A stretch of DNA of 64,000 bases, taken from the NCBI RefSeq assembly GCF_022662195.1, contig NZ_JAKMCS010000001.1, positions 372,001-436,000 on the forward strand, in the 5' to 3' direction. Positions 27,140 to 34,866 of the stretch are shown here, one piece after another. Both the position numbers and the translations under genes were made by a program. This DNA is from Aestuariivivens insulae (GTDB lineage Bacteria; Bacteroidota; Bacteroidia; Flavobacteriales; Flavobacteriaceae). The notes below the pieces were generated by a model, which did no database searches, was not told where the DNA came from, and saw nothing but the letters and a program-made list of their open reading frames with translations. Position 1 is the first letter of the stretch. Each line of letters starts with the position of its first letter.

Positions 27140-27868
27140 TTACTGTTTAGATGATGTATAGATTGTCGCCACACCTAAGGTTTGTGGTAAATCTGTAACA
27201 TTAATAAACCCAATTTTACGTAAAATATTGTTTAAAGCTTCTCCGTAAGGAAAAACAGATGCCGATTCGCATAAATATTTATAGGCACTTTTGTCTTTTG
27301 AAAACATACGTCCTATAAGCGGTAATATATTTTTTGTATAAAAATTATAGCCTTGCTTATAGGGTGCTTTTTCAGGTTTTGAAGTTTCTAAAATCACAAA
27401 AGCCCCACCAGGTTTTAATACGCGCAATATTTCGCTAAGGCCTTTTTCTAAAGTTTCAAAATTCCTTATACCAAAGGCAACGGTTATGGCGTCGAAGGTG
27501 TTGTCTTCAAAAGGCATGTTTTCAGAGTCCCCAAGAATCATTTCTATTTTGGATTCCAAACCTTTTTCTTTTACTTTTTCTTTTCCAATCTCTAACATGC
27601 CACTACTAATGTCGAGGCCTACAATTTTTTCGGCACCGGTTTTTGCTAAATTAATGGCTAAATCTCCTGTGCCAGTGGCAATGTCCAATACGGTTTTAGG
27701 GTTGGCTTGTTTAACAAGGTTTACCACTTTTTTGCGCCATTTTACATCAATGCCAAAAGAGATAACACGGTTAAGTCCGTCATAATCCCCAGAAATGGTA
27801 TCAAACATTTTGGTTACCTGCTCTTTTTTCCCAAGAACACTATCTTTATATGGTTTAATTTTTGTCAA
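27140..27868 (-). CDS. ubiE: demethylmenaquinone methyltransferase (UbiE/MenG)
   Basis: SAM-dependent methylation of demethylmenaquinone, the last step of menaquinone synthesis, which feeds quinone to NQR. Motifs: [56 protein letters not shown] and [16 protein letters not shown] choose the TTG at 27868 ([10 protein letters not shown], 242 residues). The ATGs at 27925 and 27907 would add residues absent from relatives, and a -7 box TATATTTG (minus strand 27891-27884) lies inside that extension, so the transcript probably starts downstream of them. Confidence 0.92.
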   Translation of the reverse strand: MTKIKPYKDSVLGKKEQVTKMFDTISGDYDGLNRVISFGIDVKWRKKVVNLVKQANPKTVLDIATGTGDLAINLAKTGAEKIVGLDISSGMLEIGKEKVKEKGLESKIEMILGDSENMPFEDNTFDAITVAFGIRNFETLEKGLSEILRVLKPGGAFVILETSKPEKAPYKQGYNFYTKNILPLIGRMFSKDKSAYKYLCESASVFPYGEALNNILRKIGFINVTDLPQTLGVATIYTSSKQ

Positions 27869-27883
27869 AAGAAAAGTTTTTGA

Positions 27884-27891
27884 CAAATATA
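27884..27891 (-). promoter_or_regulatory. -7 promoter box of ubiE-porT
   Basis: TATATTTG on the minus strand fits TAnnTTTG and stands 16 bases before the TTG codon taken as the ubiE start. No clear TTTG is found at the proper -33 spacing. Confidence 0.4.
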
Positions 27892-27929
27892 AACTATTGG
27901 AGGGCATTAAGAAACTTGAAAACAAATAA

Positions 27930-27957
27930 TTGTATTAGGTTAAAATGCATATCTTTG
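27930..27957 (+). promoter_or_regulatory. Bacteroidota-type promoter of trkA-trkH
   Basis: TTG (27930-27932), a 17-base spacer and TATCTTTG (27950-27957) match the phylum's promoter consensus. Transcription would begin near 27963, leaving about 20 bases before the trkA ATG. Confidence 0.6.
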
Positions 27958-27982
27958 CTCTTTCTATTAGTCAAGATAACCG

Positions 27983-29332
27983 ATGAAAATTATTATTGCT
28001 GGAGCTGGAGAAGTAGGGTTCCATTTAGCAAAACTACTATCCTACGAGTCACAAGAAATTACACTCATAGATACCAGTAAGGAGAGCCTAGCGCATGCCG
28101 ATACCCATTTAGATATTAAAGTTATAAAGGGTGATGCTACTTCAATAGCTATATTAAAGGATGCACGAGTGGAATCGAGCGATTTGGTTATTGGAGTTAC
28201 TGCTTCCGAAACGACCAATATTACGGTTTGTGTTCTATCTAAGCAATTAGGGGCCAAAAGGACTATCGCTAGAATTTCAAATACCGAGTTTATTACCAAT
28301 AAAGATGAATTAGGATTTACCAAATTTGGTATTGATGAGTTGATTTCACCAGAAGCTCTTGCTGCTTCAGAAATTGAATTGTCTTTAAAGCAATCGTCAT
28401 TTGATGATAACTACGAGTTTGAAGATGGTGCCCTTACTATGGCTGGATTAACCTTGTCTAAAGAGGCATTGTTTGTTGGTAAAACGGTAAAAGAGGCAGC
28501 ACAAATTTTTCCTGAAATCCATTTTGTGCCTATTGCCATTCAGCGAGCTGGAACGCAGTATACTTTAATACCTCGTGGAAATACGAAATTTAAGAAAGGC
28601 GATAATGTTGTTTTTATTACTTCGGAAGGTGGCGGTGAAGAATTATGCAAATTAACAGGTAAGGTTAATAAGGAGATTAAGAATGTTATGATTCTAGGCG
28701 GAAGCCAAATAGGATTTAAAACGGCTAGGGATTTAAGTGCTAAGGGGTTTAATGTTAAGTTGTTGGAACGAAATAAGGAACGTGCTTTCGATCTTGCCGA
28801 TGAATTGCCAAATGTACTGGTTATTAATAGTGATGGTAGAAAAGTTGATATTTTAGATGAAGAAGGCCTTTCCAATATGGATGCCTTTATAGCTGTTGGC
28901 GATAATTCTGAGACGAATATCATGTCTTGCTTGGTCGCAAAATCCAAAGGGGTAGGTAAATCTATTGCCCTTGTAGAGAATATGGATTATTTTGAATTGT
29001 CCCATTCTATTGGTATCGATACACTCATTAATAAAAAACTTCTTGCAGCTAACAACATATTTAGGTATATAAGAAAAGGTGAAGTAGTCGCCATGACCAA
29101 ATTAAGTAATATGAATGCCGAATTATTAGAGTTTGAGGTAAAGGCAACTTCGGCTATCTGCAATAAGGTTATTAAGCAAATAGACTTCCCTAGGTCTGCT
29201 ATTATTGGAGGGGTGATTAGAAATGGTGTTGGACTAACTGCATTGGGTGATTTTAAAATTCAAGAAGGAGATAGAGTAGTAGTATGTAGTTTGTTGCGTT
29301 CTATAAAAGGTGTTGAAAAGTTATTTCTTTAG
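27983..29332 (+). CDS. trkA: Trk potassium transporter regulatory subunit TrkA
   Basis: Peripheral NAD(H)-binding subunit that gates the TrkH potassium channel. The 449 residues hold two RCK modules. The first starts with MKIIIAGAGEVGFHLAKLL and has a strand ending in Asp (ITLIDTS) and GDATSIAIL; the second starts near residue 232 with VMILGGSQIGFKTARDL and has LLERNKERA and SDGRKVDIL. Each is followed by an RCK C-terminal domain. The trkH ATG follows the stop with no gap. Confidence 0.95.
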   Translation: MKIIIAGAGEVGFHLAKLLSYESQEITLIDTSKESLAHADTHLDIKVIKGDATSIAILKDARVESSDLVIGVTASETTNITVCVLSKQLGAKRTIARISNTEFITNKDELGFTKFGIDELISPEALAASEIELSLKQSSFDDNYEFEDGALTMAGLTLSKEALFVGKTVKEAAQIFPEIHFVPIAIQRAGTQYTLIPRGNTKFKKGDNVVFITSEGGGEELCKLTGKVNKEIKNVMILGGSQIGFKTARDLSAKGFNVKLLERNKERAFDLADELPNVLVINSDGRKVDILDEEGLSNMDAFIAVGDNSETNIMSCLVAKSKGVGKSIALVENMDYFELSHSIGIDTLINKKLLAANNIFRYIRKGEVVAMTKLSNMNAELLEFEVKATSAICNKVIKQIDFPRSAIIGGVIRNGVGLTALGDFKIQEGDRVVVCSLLRSIKGVEKLFL

Positions 29333-30826
29333 ATGAAACTGAATTATAAAATAATTTTTCATTTTCTAGGCTTACTTATTTTGTTTAACGGGGGCTTTAT
29401 GTTGCTGTCTGCATTGGTAAGCCTTATTTATGAAGACGGTGTTACATTGTCTTTATCTTTAGCGGCTCTTGTTACCTTATTGTTTGGAGGGGTGGCTATG
29501 CTTTTTACAAGAAAGCATAACAAGGAAATGAATAAGAGGGAAGGTTATATTGTAGTGGCTTTTGGTTGGGCTATTATGGCATTATCGGGAACCTTACCTT
29601 ATATTTTTACTCAAAGCATTCCCAGTTTTACCAATGCGTTTTTCGAAACCATGTCCGGTTATACTACAACTGGGGCTTCTATACTAAATGATATTGAAAT
29701 TATACCAGAAGGGGTTTTGTTTTGGCGTAGTTTAACCCATTGGATTGGGGGGATGGGTATAATAGTATTAGCTATTGCCATTCTACCACTTTTGGGTATT
29801 GGGGGAATGCAGATGTTTGCTGCCGAAGCACCTGGCCCTAGTGCCGATAAGTTGCATCCTAGAATTACAGATACAGCAAAGCGGCTGTGGTTAATTTATT
29901 TTAGCTATACTGCTGCAGAGACACTATTACTTAAACTTGCAGGAATGTCCTTTTTCGATGCCATAAACCATGCTATGGCAACGCTCTCTACAGGAGGGTT
30001 TTCGACAAAAAATGCCAGTGTGGCCCATTGGAATGGACAGCCTATAATTCAGTATATTATTATTCTGTTTATGTTTTTGGCTGGATCCAACTTCGTTTTG
30101 AGTTATTTTGCATTTAAAGGAAAGGTTCAAAAAGTAATTAGGGACGAAGAGTTTAAATTATACTTTAAATTTATAGCCGTTTTTACCATCATAGCAGCAG
30201 TTATAGTTTATTTTAAGGCTGATGTGTCGGCTTCAACTATAGCACATCCAATGGTATGGGGTGAAGGCGAGAGCGCTTTCAGGCATGCCTTATTTCAAGT
30301 GCTAACGGTTATTACTACTACCGGTTTTATCTCGGCCGATTATACCATGTGGACGCCCTTTTTAGTGGTTTTCTTTTTTGGACTTATGTTTTTGGGCGGG
30401 TCCGCTGGAAGTACATCTGGAGGGGTGAAAGTTGTTCGTCATTTAATACTTATTAAAAATGGGTTTTTAGAGTTTAAACGATCTCTTCATCCTAATGCCA
30501 TTTTACCCGTTAGATATAATACCAAATCCATTTCGGGCGATATTGTATTTAATATTCAGGCATTCTTTATTTTATATATGCTCTCTTTTATAATTGGTGC
30601 CTTGGTATTTTCTATGCTGGGTATCGATTTTCAATCGGCTATAGGGCTATCGGCTTCAAGCTTGGGTAATGTAGGGCCAGCTCTGGGCGATTTTGGACCG
30701 GTAAATAATTATGCGGCCTTACCAGGCATAGGAAAATGGTGGTGTAGCTTTTTAATGCTTATAGGGCGTTTGGAGTTATTTACGGTACTTGTTTTGTTTA
30801 CACCTTTCTTCTGGAGAAATAGATAA
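29333..30826 (+). CDS. trkH: Trk/Ktr potassium uptake channel subunit TrkH
   Basis: Integral membrane potassium channel-transporter with 497 residues. The four pore-loop selectivity regions typical of the superfamily can be seen: SGYTTTGASIL, MATLSTGGFSTKN, TVITTTGFISADY and SSLGNVGPALGDFGP. Between them are the TM pairs; SAGSTSGGVKVVRHLIL is the conserved segment after the third loop. It is translationally joined to trkA. Imports K+ using the membrane potential. Confidence 0.95.
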   Translation: MKLNYKIIFHFLGLLILFNGGFMLLSALVSLIYEDGVTLSLSLAALVTLLFGGVAMLFTRKHNKEMNKREGYIVVAFGWAIMALSGTLPYIFTQSIPSFTNAFFETMSGYTTTGASILNDIEIIPEGVLFWRSLTHWIGGMGIIVLAIAILPLLGIGGMQMFAAEAPGPSADKLHPRITDTAKRLWLIYFSYTAAETLLLKLAGMSFFDAINHAMATLSTGGFSTKNASVAHWNGQPIIQYIIILFMFLAGSNFVLSYFAFKGKVQKVIRDEEFKLYFKFIAVFTIIAAVIVYFKADVSASTIAHPMVWGEGESAFRHALFQVLTVITTTGFISADYTMWTPFLVVFFFGLMFLGGSAGSTSGGVKVVRHLILIKNGFLEFKRSLHPNAILPVRYNTKSISGDIVFNIQAFFILYMLSFIIGALVFSMLGIDFQSAIGLSASSLGNVGPALGDFGPVNNYAALPGIGKWWCSFLMLIGRLELFTVLVLFTPFFWRNR

Positions 30827-30941
30827 TATTCGTTTCTGAATTAGTTCTCTTCTGTAACATTTCTGTAAAAATTATTACACATATATAAAGCACTTTTTCT
30901 TGAAGGTGTTTTAAATGTATTTCAATTTTAAATTTATTATT

Positions 30942-31205
30942 ATGGGAGGTGAAGGTTCTATGATGGCTGCTAATAATTCGTTAATAGCGAATAGGAGCCT
31001 TTTGGCTAAAAGGAAAGAAAATAAGGCGCTCTCTGGAAGTTATGAAGGTGTTGAAATAGCAACATTTCCAAAAGCAACTGAAAAGGAGTTAGCAGTACTG
31101 CGTGAAAAATTAAAACAAGAACGAAGGCAAATGAGAATGAGACAAGCTTATGTGTTTATTGGTGTTATCGTTCTGTTTGTCATTTTTGTTGTATTGTTAT
31201 TTTAA
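30942..31205 (+). CDS. small tail-anchored membrane protein, paralogue 1
   Basis: Started at the ATG at 30942 (MGGEGSMMAANN), this is an 87-residue protein with a basic helical segment (FPKATEKELAVLREKLKQER then RQMRMRQ) and one C-terminal hydrophobic helix (AYVFIGVIVLFVIFVVLLF), so it is probably tail-anchored with its N terminus in the cytoplasm. An earlier ATG at 30915 is possible but reads like leader sequence. The core FPKAT-KEL motif is shared with the next gene. It lies 115 bp after trkH. Function unknown. Confidence 0.65.
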   Translation: MGGEGSMMAANNSLIANRSLLAKRKENKALSGSYEGVEIATFPKATEKELAVLREKLKQERRQMRMRQAYVFIGVIVLFVIFVVLLF

Positions 31206-31215
31206 ATGTCATAAG

Positions 31216-31476
31216 ATGCCTTTTGTAGAATCCATGTTAAGTGTCCTAAGAAGCAATAAATCTATAATGCTAGACAAAAGCAAAAGATTTAGAAAAACGT
31301 TAGGATACAACAATGAACCTAAAAAGCAACAATTCAATTTTCCCAAGGCGACGCCCAAAGAACTGCTATTGATTAAAGAAAGAATAAAAAAACAACGAAG
31401 GCAAATAAGGAAAAGAAGATTGTTGGTATTTGCAATACTTCTTGTTGCACTGTATTTCTTATTTGTTTTTAAATGA
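31216..31476 (+). CDS. small tail-anchored membrane protein, paralogue 2
   Basis: An 86-residue protein from the ATG at 31216 (MPFVESMLSVLRSNKS); a later ATG at 31234 is also possible, while the frame open before 31216 overlaps the previous gene. It repeats the layout of its neighbour: FPKATPKELLLIKERIKKQR, RQIRKRR, then a hydrophobic C-terminal helix (LLVFAILLVALYFLFVFK). The two likely come from a duplication and are separated by 10 bp. They end at a bidirectional terminator. Function unknown. Confidence 0.65.
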   Translation: MPFVESMLSVLRSNKSIMLDKSKRFRKTLGYNNEPKKQQFNFPKATPKELLLIKERIKKQRRQIRKRRLLVFAILLVALYFLFVFK

Positions 31477-31478
31477 AA

Positions 31479-31511
31479 AGACCTAACAGGTTCCAAAAAC
31501 CTGTTAGGTCT
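31479..31511. terminator. bidirectional terminator between convergent genes
   Basis: A perfect 14-bp stem (AGACCTAACAGGTT/AACCTGTTAGGTCT) with a 5-base loop separates the small membrane genes from the aminotransferase gene. Its stem contains the same CCTAACAGG block as the accD terminator. Confidence 0.85.
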
Positions 31512-31540
31512 ATAAATAATATGTTTTAAAAACAATTAAA

Positions 31541-32728
31541 TTAGCTAACGGCCTCTTTAATACGTTTTATGGCTTCAATAATTTGTTCTTGCGAAGCGGC
31601 ATACGATATACGAATGCAATCTGGGTTACCAAATGCTTCTCCAGTTACCGTGGCTACGTTGGCAGCTTCCAAAAGATATAAAGCAAAGTCTGATGCATTA
31701 TTAATTACCTTGCCTCCTAGAGTTTTTCCAAAGAATGCAGATACATCTGGGAAAACATAAAATGCGCCATCTGGTACATTGGTTTTAAAACCATCTATGT
31801 TGTTCAATAAATCCAGGATTAGGTCGCGACGCACTTTAAACTCATCTACCATATATTTAATGCGATCTGGTGATTCGTTAAGTGCTGTTATGGTAGCACG
31901 TTGTGCAATACAGTTTGTGCCTGATGTAATTTGCCCTTGCATTTTAGTACAGGCTTTGGCTATCCATTCAGGAGCTCCTATATAGCCTATACGCCATCCC
32001 GTCATAGCAAATGCTTTGGCAACACCATTTACTGTAATGGTACGATCGTACATACTAGGTATGGCGGCAAAGCTAAAGTTTGGCGTTCCGTAGTTGATAT
32101 GCTCATATATTTCATCCGAAAGGATATAAATATTTGGGTGTTTTTCTAATACTTGAGCTAAAGCACGGTATTCGGCTTCGGTGTAAATGGTGCCACTCGG
32201 ATTGTTAGGTGAGTTAAAAAACACCATTTTTGTTTTTGGGGTTATGGCTGCTTCCAATTGTTCTGGAGTGATCTTGAAATCGTTTTCAATATTGGAAGGA
32301 ATCTCCTTAAAAGAAGCCTCACATAATATGGTAATAGCTGAATAACTTACCCAATACGGTGCAGGTAACAGTACTTCATCTCCAGGGTTTAAAAGTACTT
32401 GCGCTACATTGGCAATAGATTGTTTGGCTCCCGTAGAAACAACAATTTGGTTTGGTGCATACGTTAAGTTGTTGTCGCGCTTAAACTTTAAACAAATGGC
32501 CTCCTTAAGCTCACCATAGCCATCTACCGGAGTATAAGAATTGTAATTTTCGTTTATGGCATTTATGGCGGCATCTTTTATAAAGTCTGGGGTGTTAAAA
32601 TCTGGTTCTCCCAAGCTTAAACCGATTATATCTTTGCCTTCAGCTCTTAATTCCCTAGCTTTTGCGGCCATAGCCAATGTTGCAGAAGCAGGTATGCTGT
32701 TGATTCTGTTAGAAAGTAAATCCTTCAT
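31541..32728 (-). CDS. class I PLP-dependent aminotransferase (aspartate-type)
   Basis: A 395-residue fold-type I aminotransferase, probably aspartate aminotransferase of the I-gamma group. Signatures: GLSLGEPDFNTP at the N terminus, STGAKQSIAN for cofactor phosphate, FNSPNNPSGTIY with the conserved Asn, LSDEIYEHINYG with Asp and Tyr, and the PLP lysine in NGVAKAFAMTGWRIGYIG. C-terminal NPDCIRISYAAS contains the carboxylate-binding Arg. It transfers amino groups between aspartate or a similar acid and 2-oxoglutarate; the true amino acid range is uncertain. Confidence 0.93.
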   Translation of the reverse strand: MKDLLSNRINSIPASATLAMAAKARELRAEGKDIIGLSLGEPDFNTPDFIKDAAINAINENYNSYTPVDGYGELKEAICLKFKRDNNLTYAPNQIVVSTGAKQSIANVAQVLLNPGDEVLLPAPYWVSYSAITILCEASFKEIPSNIENDFKITPEQLEAAITPKTKMVFFNSPNNPSGTIYTEAEYRALAQVLEKHPNIYILSDEIYEHINYGTPNFSFAAIPSMYDRTITVNGVAKAFAMTGWRIGYIGAPEWIAKACTKMQGQITSGTNCIAQRATITALNESPDRIKYMVDEFKVRRDLILDLLNNIDGFKTNVPDGAFYVFPDVSAFFGKTLGGKVINNASDFALYLLEAANVATVTGEAFGNPDCIRISYAASQEQIIEAIKRIKEAVS

Positions 32729-32747
32729 TAATGATTAAACTGTTAAA

Positions 32748-33848
32748 TTAGACTTGTAAGGCAGGTTTCATACCCATTTCCCTTAAATGCTTAAAGTGGG
32801 CAATTATGGCCTTACGTGTGGTTTTATATTCGTTATAGGGTAAGTTAAATTCTTTAGCGGTTTCTCTAACTATTTTAGAAATATTAGTATAGTGAATGTG
32901 GCTAATATGCGGGAAAATATGATGCTCCACTTGGTGGTTTAAGCCGCCCGTAAACCAATTCACGATTCTATTTTTTGTGCTAAAATTAACTGTGGTTTTA
33001 AGTTGGTGAACTGCCCAAGTGTTTTTCATGGTGCCATCTTGTTCTGGTTGGGGCATTTCTGCATCTTCCATAACATGGGCCAATTGAAATACAACACTTA
33101 AAATTAGACCTGCCGTGTAGTGCATTATAAAAAAGCCTAGTAATATTTTCCACCAAGCGATATCTAAAAAGACCATAGGTATTACAATCCAAATGCCAAC
33201 ATAAATAAGTTTTGAAATAACCAATTTGCTCCAGTTCCACACTGGGTTTGGAAATTTACCATAAGACAACTTGCGCTTCATATAGCGTTTCATTTGTTGC
33301 CAATCGGTAGTAATAGCCCAATTAATGGTAAGGAGGCCATATAGTAACACCGAATAGTAGTGTTGAAATTTGTGGTACCATTTCCATTCAGAATGTTCGG
33401 TGAAACGTAATATACGACCCGCGTCTAAATCTTCATCATGACCGTGTATATTAGTATATGTGTGGTGTAAAACATTGTGTTGTACTTTCCAATTGTATAC
33501 GTTACCGGCTAAGATATAGATGCTGCTTCCCATGAGTCGGTTAACCCATTCTTTAGTAGAATAAGAACCATGGTTACCATCGTGCATCACATTCATGCCA
33601 ACACCAGCCATACCTATACCCATAACAATGGTTAATAATAATTGTGCCCAGCCTGGTATATCTAATGTGAGAATTAAAAAATAAGGGGTTAAAAACAAAG
33701 AAAACATAATGATGGTTTTAACCCATAATTTCCAGTTTCCTGTACGTTTAATATCGTTTTCCTTAAAGTAATCGTTAACACGTTTGTTAAGTGTTCTAAA
33801 AAATTTTGCAGAATCTTTTCTGGAAAATGAAAGTGATCTATTAGTCAT
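32748..33848 (-). CDS. membrane fatty acid desaturase (acyl-CoA/lipid)
   Basis: A diiron membrane desaturase of 366 residues, started at 33848 (MTNRSLSFSRKD); the ATG nine codons earlier is possible. Three histidine boxes are present: HDGNHGSY, HNVLHHTYTN and HQVEHHIFPHISH, with four to six hydrophobic segments. The HQVEHH form of the last box is typical of front-end desaturases and linoleoyl-CoA desaturase-like proteins. It would introduce a double bond in membrane lipid acyl chains, often for cold adaptation. 19 bp upstream of the aminotransferase gene on the same strand. Confidence 0.92.
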   Translation of the reverse strand: MTNRSLSFSRKDSAKFFRTLNKRVNDYFKENDIKRTGNWKLWVKTIIMFSLFLTPYFLILTLDIPGWAQLLLTIVMGIGMAGVGMNVMHDGNHGSYSTKEWVNRLMGSSIYILAGNVYNWKVQHNVLHHTYTNIHGHDEDLDAGRILRFTEHSEWKWYHKFQHYYSVLLYGLLTINWAITTDWQQMKRYMKRKLSYGKFPNPVWNWSKLVISKLIYVGIWIVIPMVFLDIAWWKILLGFFIMHYTAGLILSVVFQLAHVMEDAEMPQPEQDGTMKNTWAVHQLKTTVNFSTKNRIVNWFTGGLNHQVEHHIFPHISHIHYTNISKIVRETAKEFNLPYNEYKTTRKAIIAHFKHLREMGMKPALQV

Positions 33849-33963
33849 GCTATTAATTTTTTTCGAATTTAACAAAATGTTATATGTTAAACTCTGCGCA
33901 AAGATAGGTATAAACGAACTTAACTAATAATGTTTTTAGGCAAAAAAATGCACATAAAAAGTA

Positions 33964-33971
33964 TATTTTTG
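33964..33971 (+). promoter_or_regulatory. -7 promoter box of rsmG
   Basis: TATTTTTG fits TAnnTTTG and lies 17 bases before the rsmG ATG, so the mRNA leader would be about ten bases. A -33 TTTG at the usual spacing is not evident. Confidence 0.4.
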
Positions 33972-33988
33972 TTGAAAATTTAACAGAC

Positions 33989-34606
33989 ATGGACCTTATT
34001 CTAAAATATTTCCCACACCTTACCAATGAGCAAATGGATAAGTTTAGAGCACTTGAAACGCTATATCAAGACTGGAACTTAAAAATTAATGTGGTATCGC
34101 GTAAGGATATAGACGAACTGTATTTACGTCATGTGCTACATTCACTCGGAATTGCTAAAGTCGCCCAATTTAAAAGGGGTAGCCGTATTTTAGATGTAGG
34201 TACCGGAGGTGGCTTTCCAGGCATTCCACTAGCTATAATGTTTCCAGAAAGTGAATTTCATCTGGTTGATAGTATTGGAAAAAAGCTTAAGGTTGTTAAT
34301 GAGGTCGTTGATGGCCTAGGGCTAACCAATGTTAAAACAACGCACAGTCGTGTTGAGGATATAGCAGGAAAATACGATTTTATTGTAAGTCGTGCTGTTG
34401 CAGCCATGCCCACTTTTGTGCATTGGATTGAGGGCAAAATTGCAAAACATCAAAACCATGAATTGAAAAATGGTATTTTATATTTAAAAGGTGGTGATCT
34501 TACCGAAGAGCTTAAAGGCTATAAAACAACTTCTATATATAATTTAAGTGATTACTTTTCTGAAGATTTCTTTGAAACCAAGAAAGTGGTACACTTGCCT
34601 TTGTGA
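33989..34606 (+). CDS. rsmG: 16S rRNA (guanine-N7) methyltransferase RsmG
   Basis: Methylates G527 of 16S rRNA (E. coli numbering) using SAM. The 205-residue protein shows YQDWNLKINVVSRKDIDELYLRHVLHSLGI, the SAM loop ILDVGTGGGFPGIPLAIMFP, LVDSIGKKLKVV and the FIVSRAVAAMPTF motif. Length and motifs fit the family (also called GidB). Divergent from the desaturase gene. No partner gene follows; the next gene is 260 bp away. Confidence 0.96.
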   Translation: MDLILKYFPHLTNEQMDKFRALETLYQDWNLKINVVSRKDIDELYLRHVLHSLGIAKVAQFKRGSRILDVGTGGGFPGIPLAIMFPESEFHLVDSIGKKLKVVNEVVDGLGLTNVKTTHSRVEDIAGKYDFIVSRAVAAMPTFVHWIEGKIAKHQNHELKNGILYLKGGDLTEELKGYKTTSIYNLSDYFSEDFFETKKVVHLPL

Positions 34607-34831
34607 AGCTCATGCCGTTTTTTGAAATCTTCAAATAATAATTCTTATTACTTTCAATATATAACAATAATTAAGAGCGGTGTAGTACTTGTTTGTTAAT
34701 TAGTCTCTTACTTTTTTTATTAGCACAAGTTTTTAGGTAGGTGTTTTCTTATTCGAATCGATGAACGGTCTAAAAAGTGTATTTTGTCGAATATTTTGTA
34801 CTTTTTATCGATGTTTTTTTTAAAATAGTTC

Positions 34832-34839
34832 TATGTTTG
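34832..34839 (+). promoter_or_regulatory. -7 promoter box before the giant T9SS cargo gene
   Basis: TATGTTTG matches TAnnTTTG and stands 27 bases before the ATG. The 260-bp gap before the gene is otherwise very T-rich with no further clear motif. Confidence 0.4.
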
Positions 34840-34866
34840 CTCCGTAAATTGTTATAAACGAACCTT

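Noticed and set aside
31216-31233. Frame open before the second tail-anchored protein start (from 31150)
   Set aside because: The extra residues read antiparallel to or overlap the membrane helix codons of the first gene; the paralogue comparison supports the later start.
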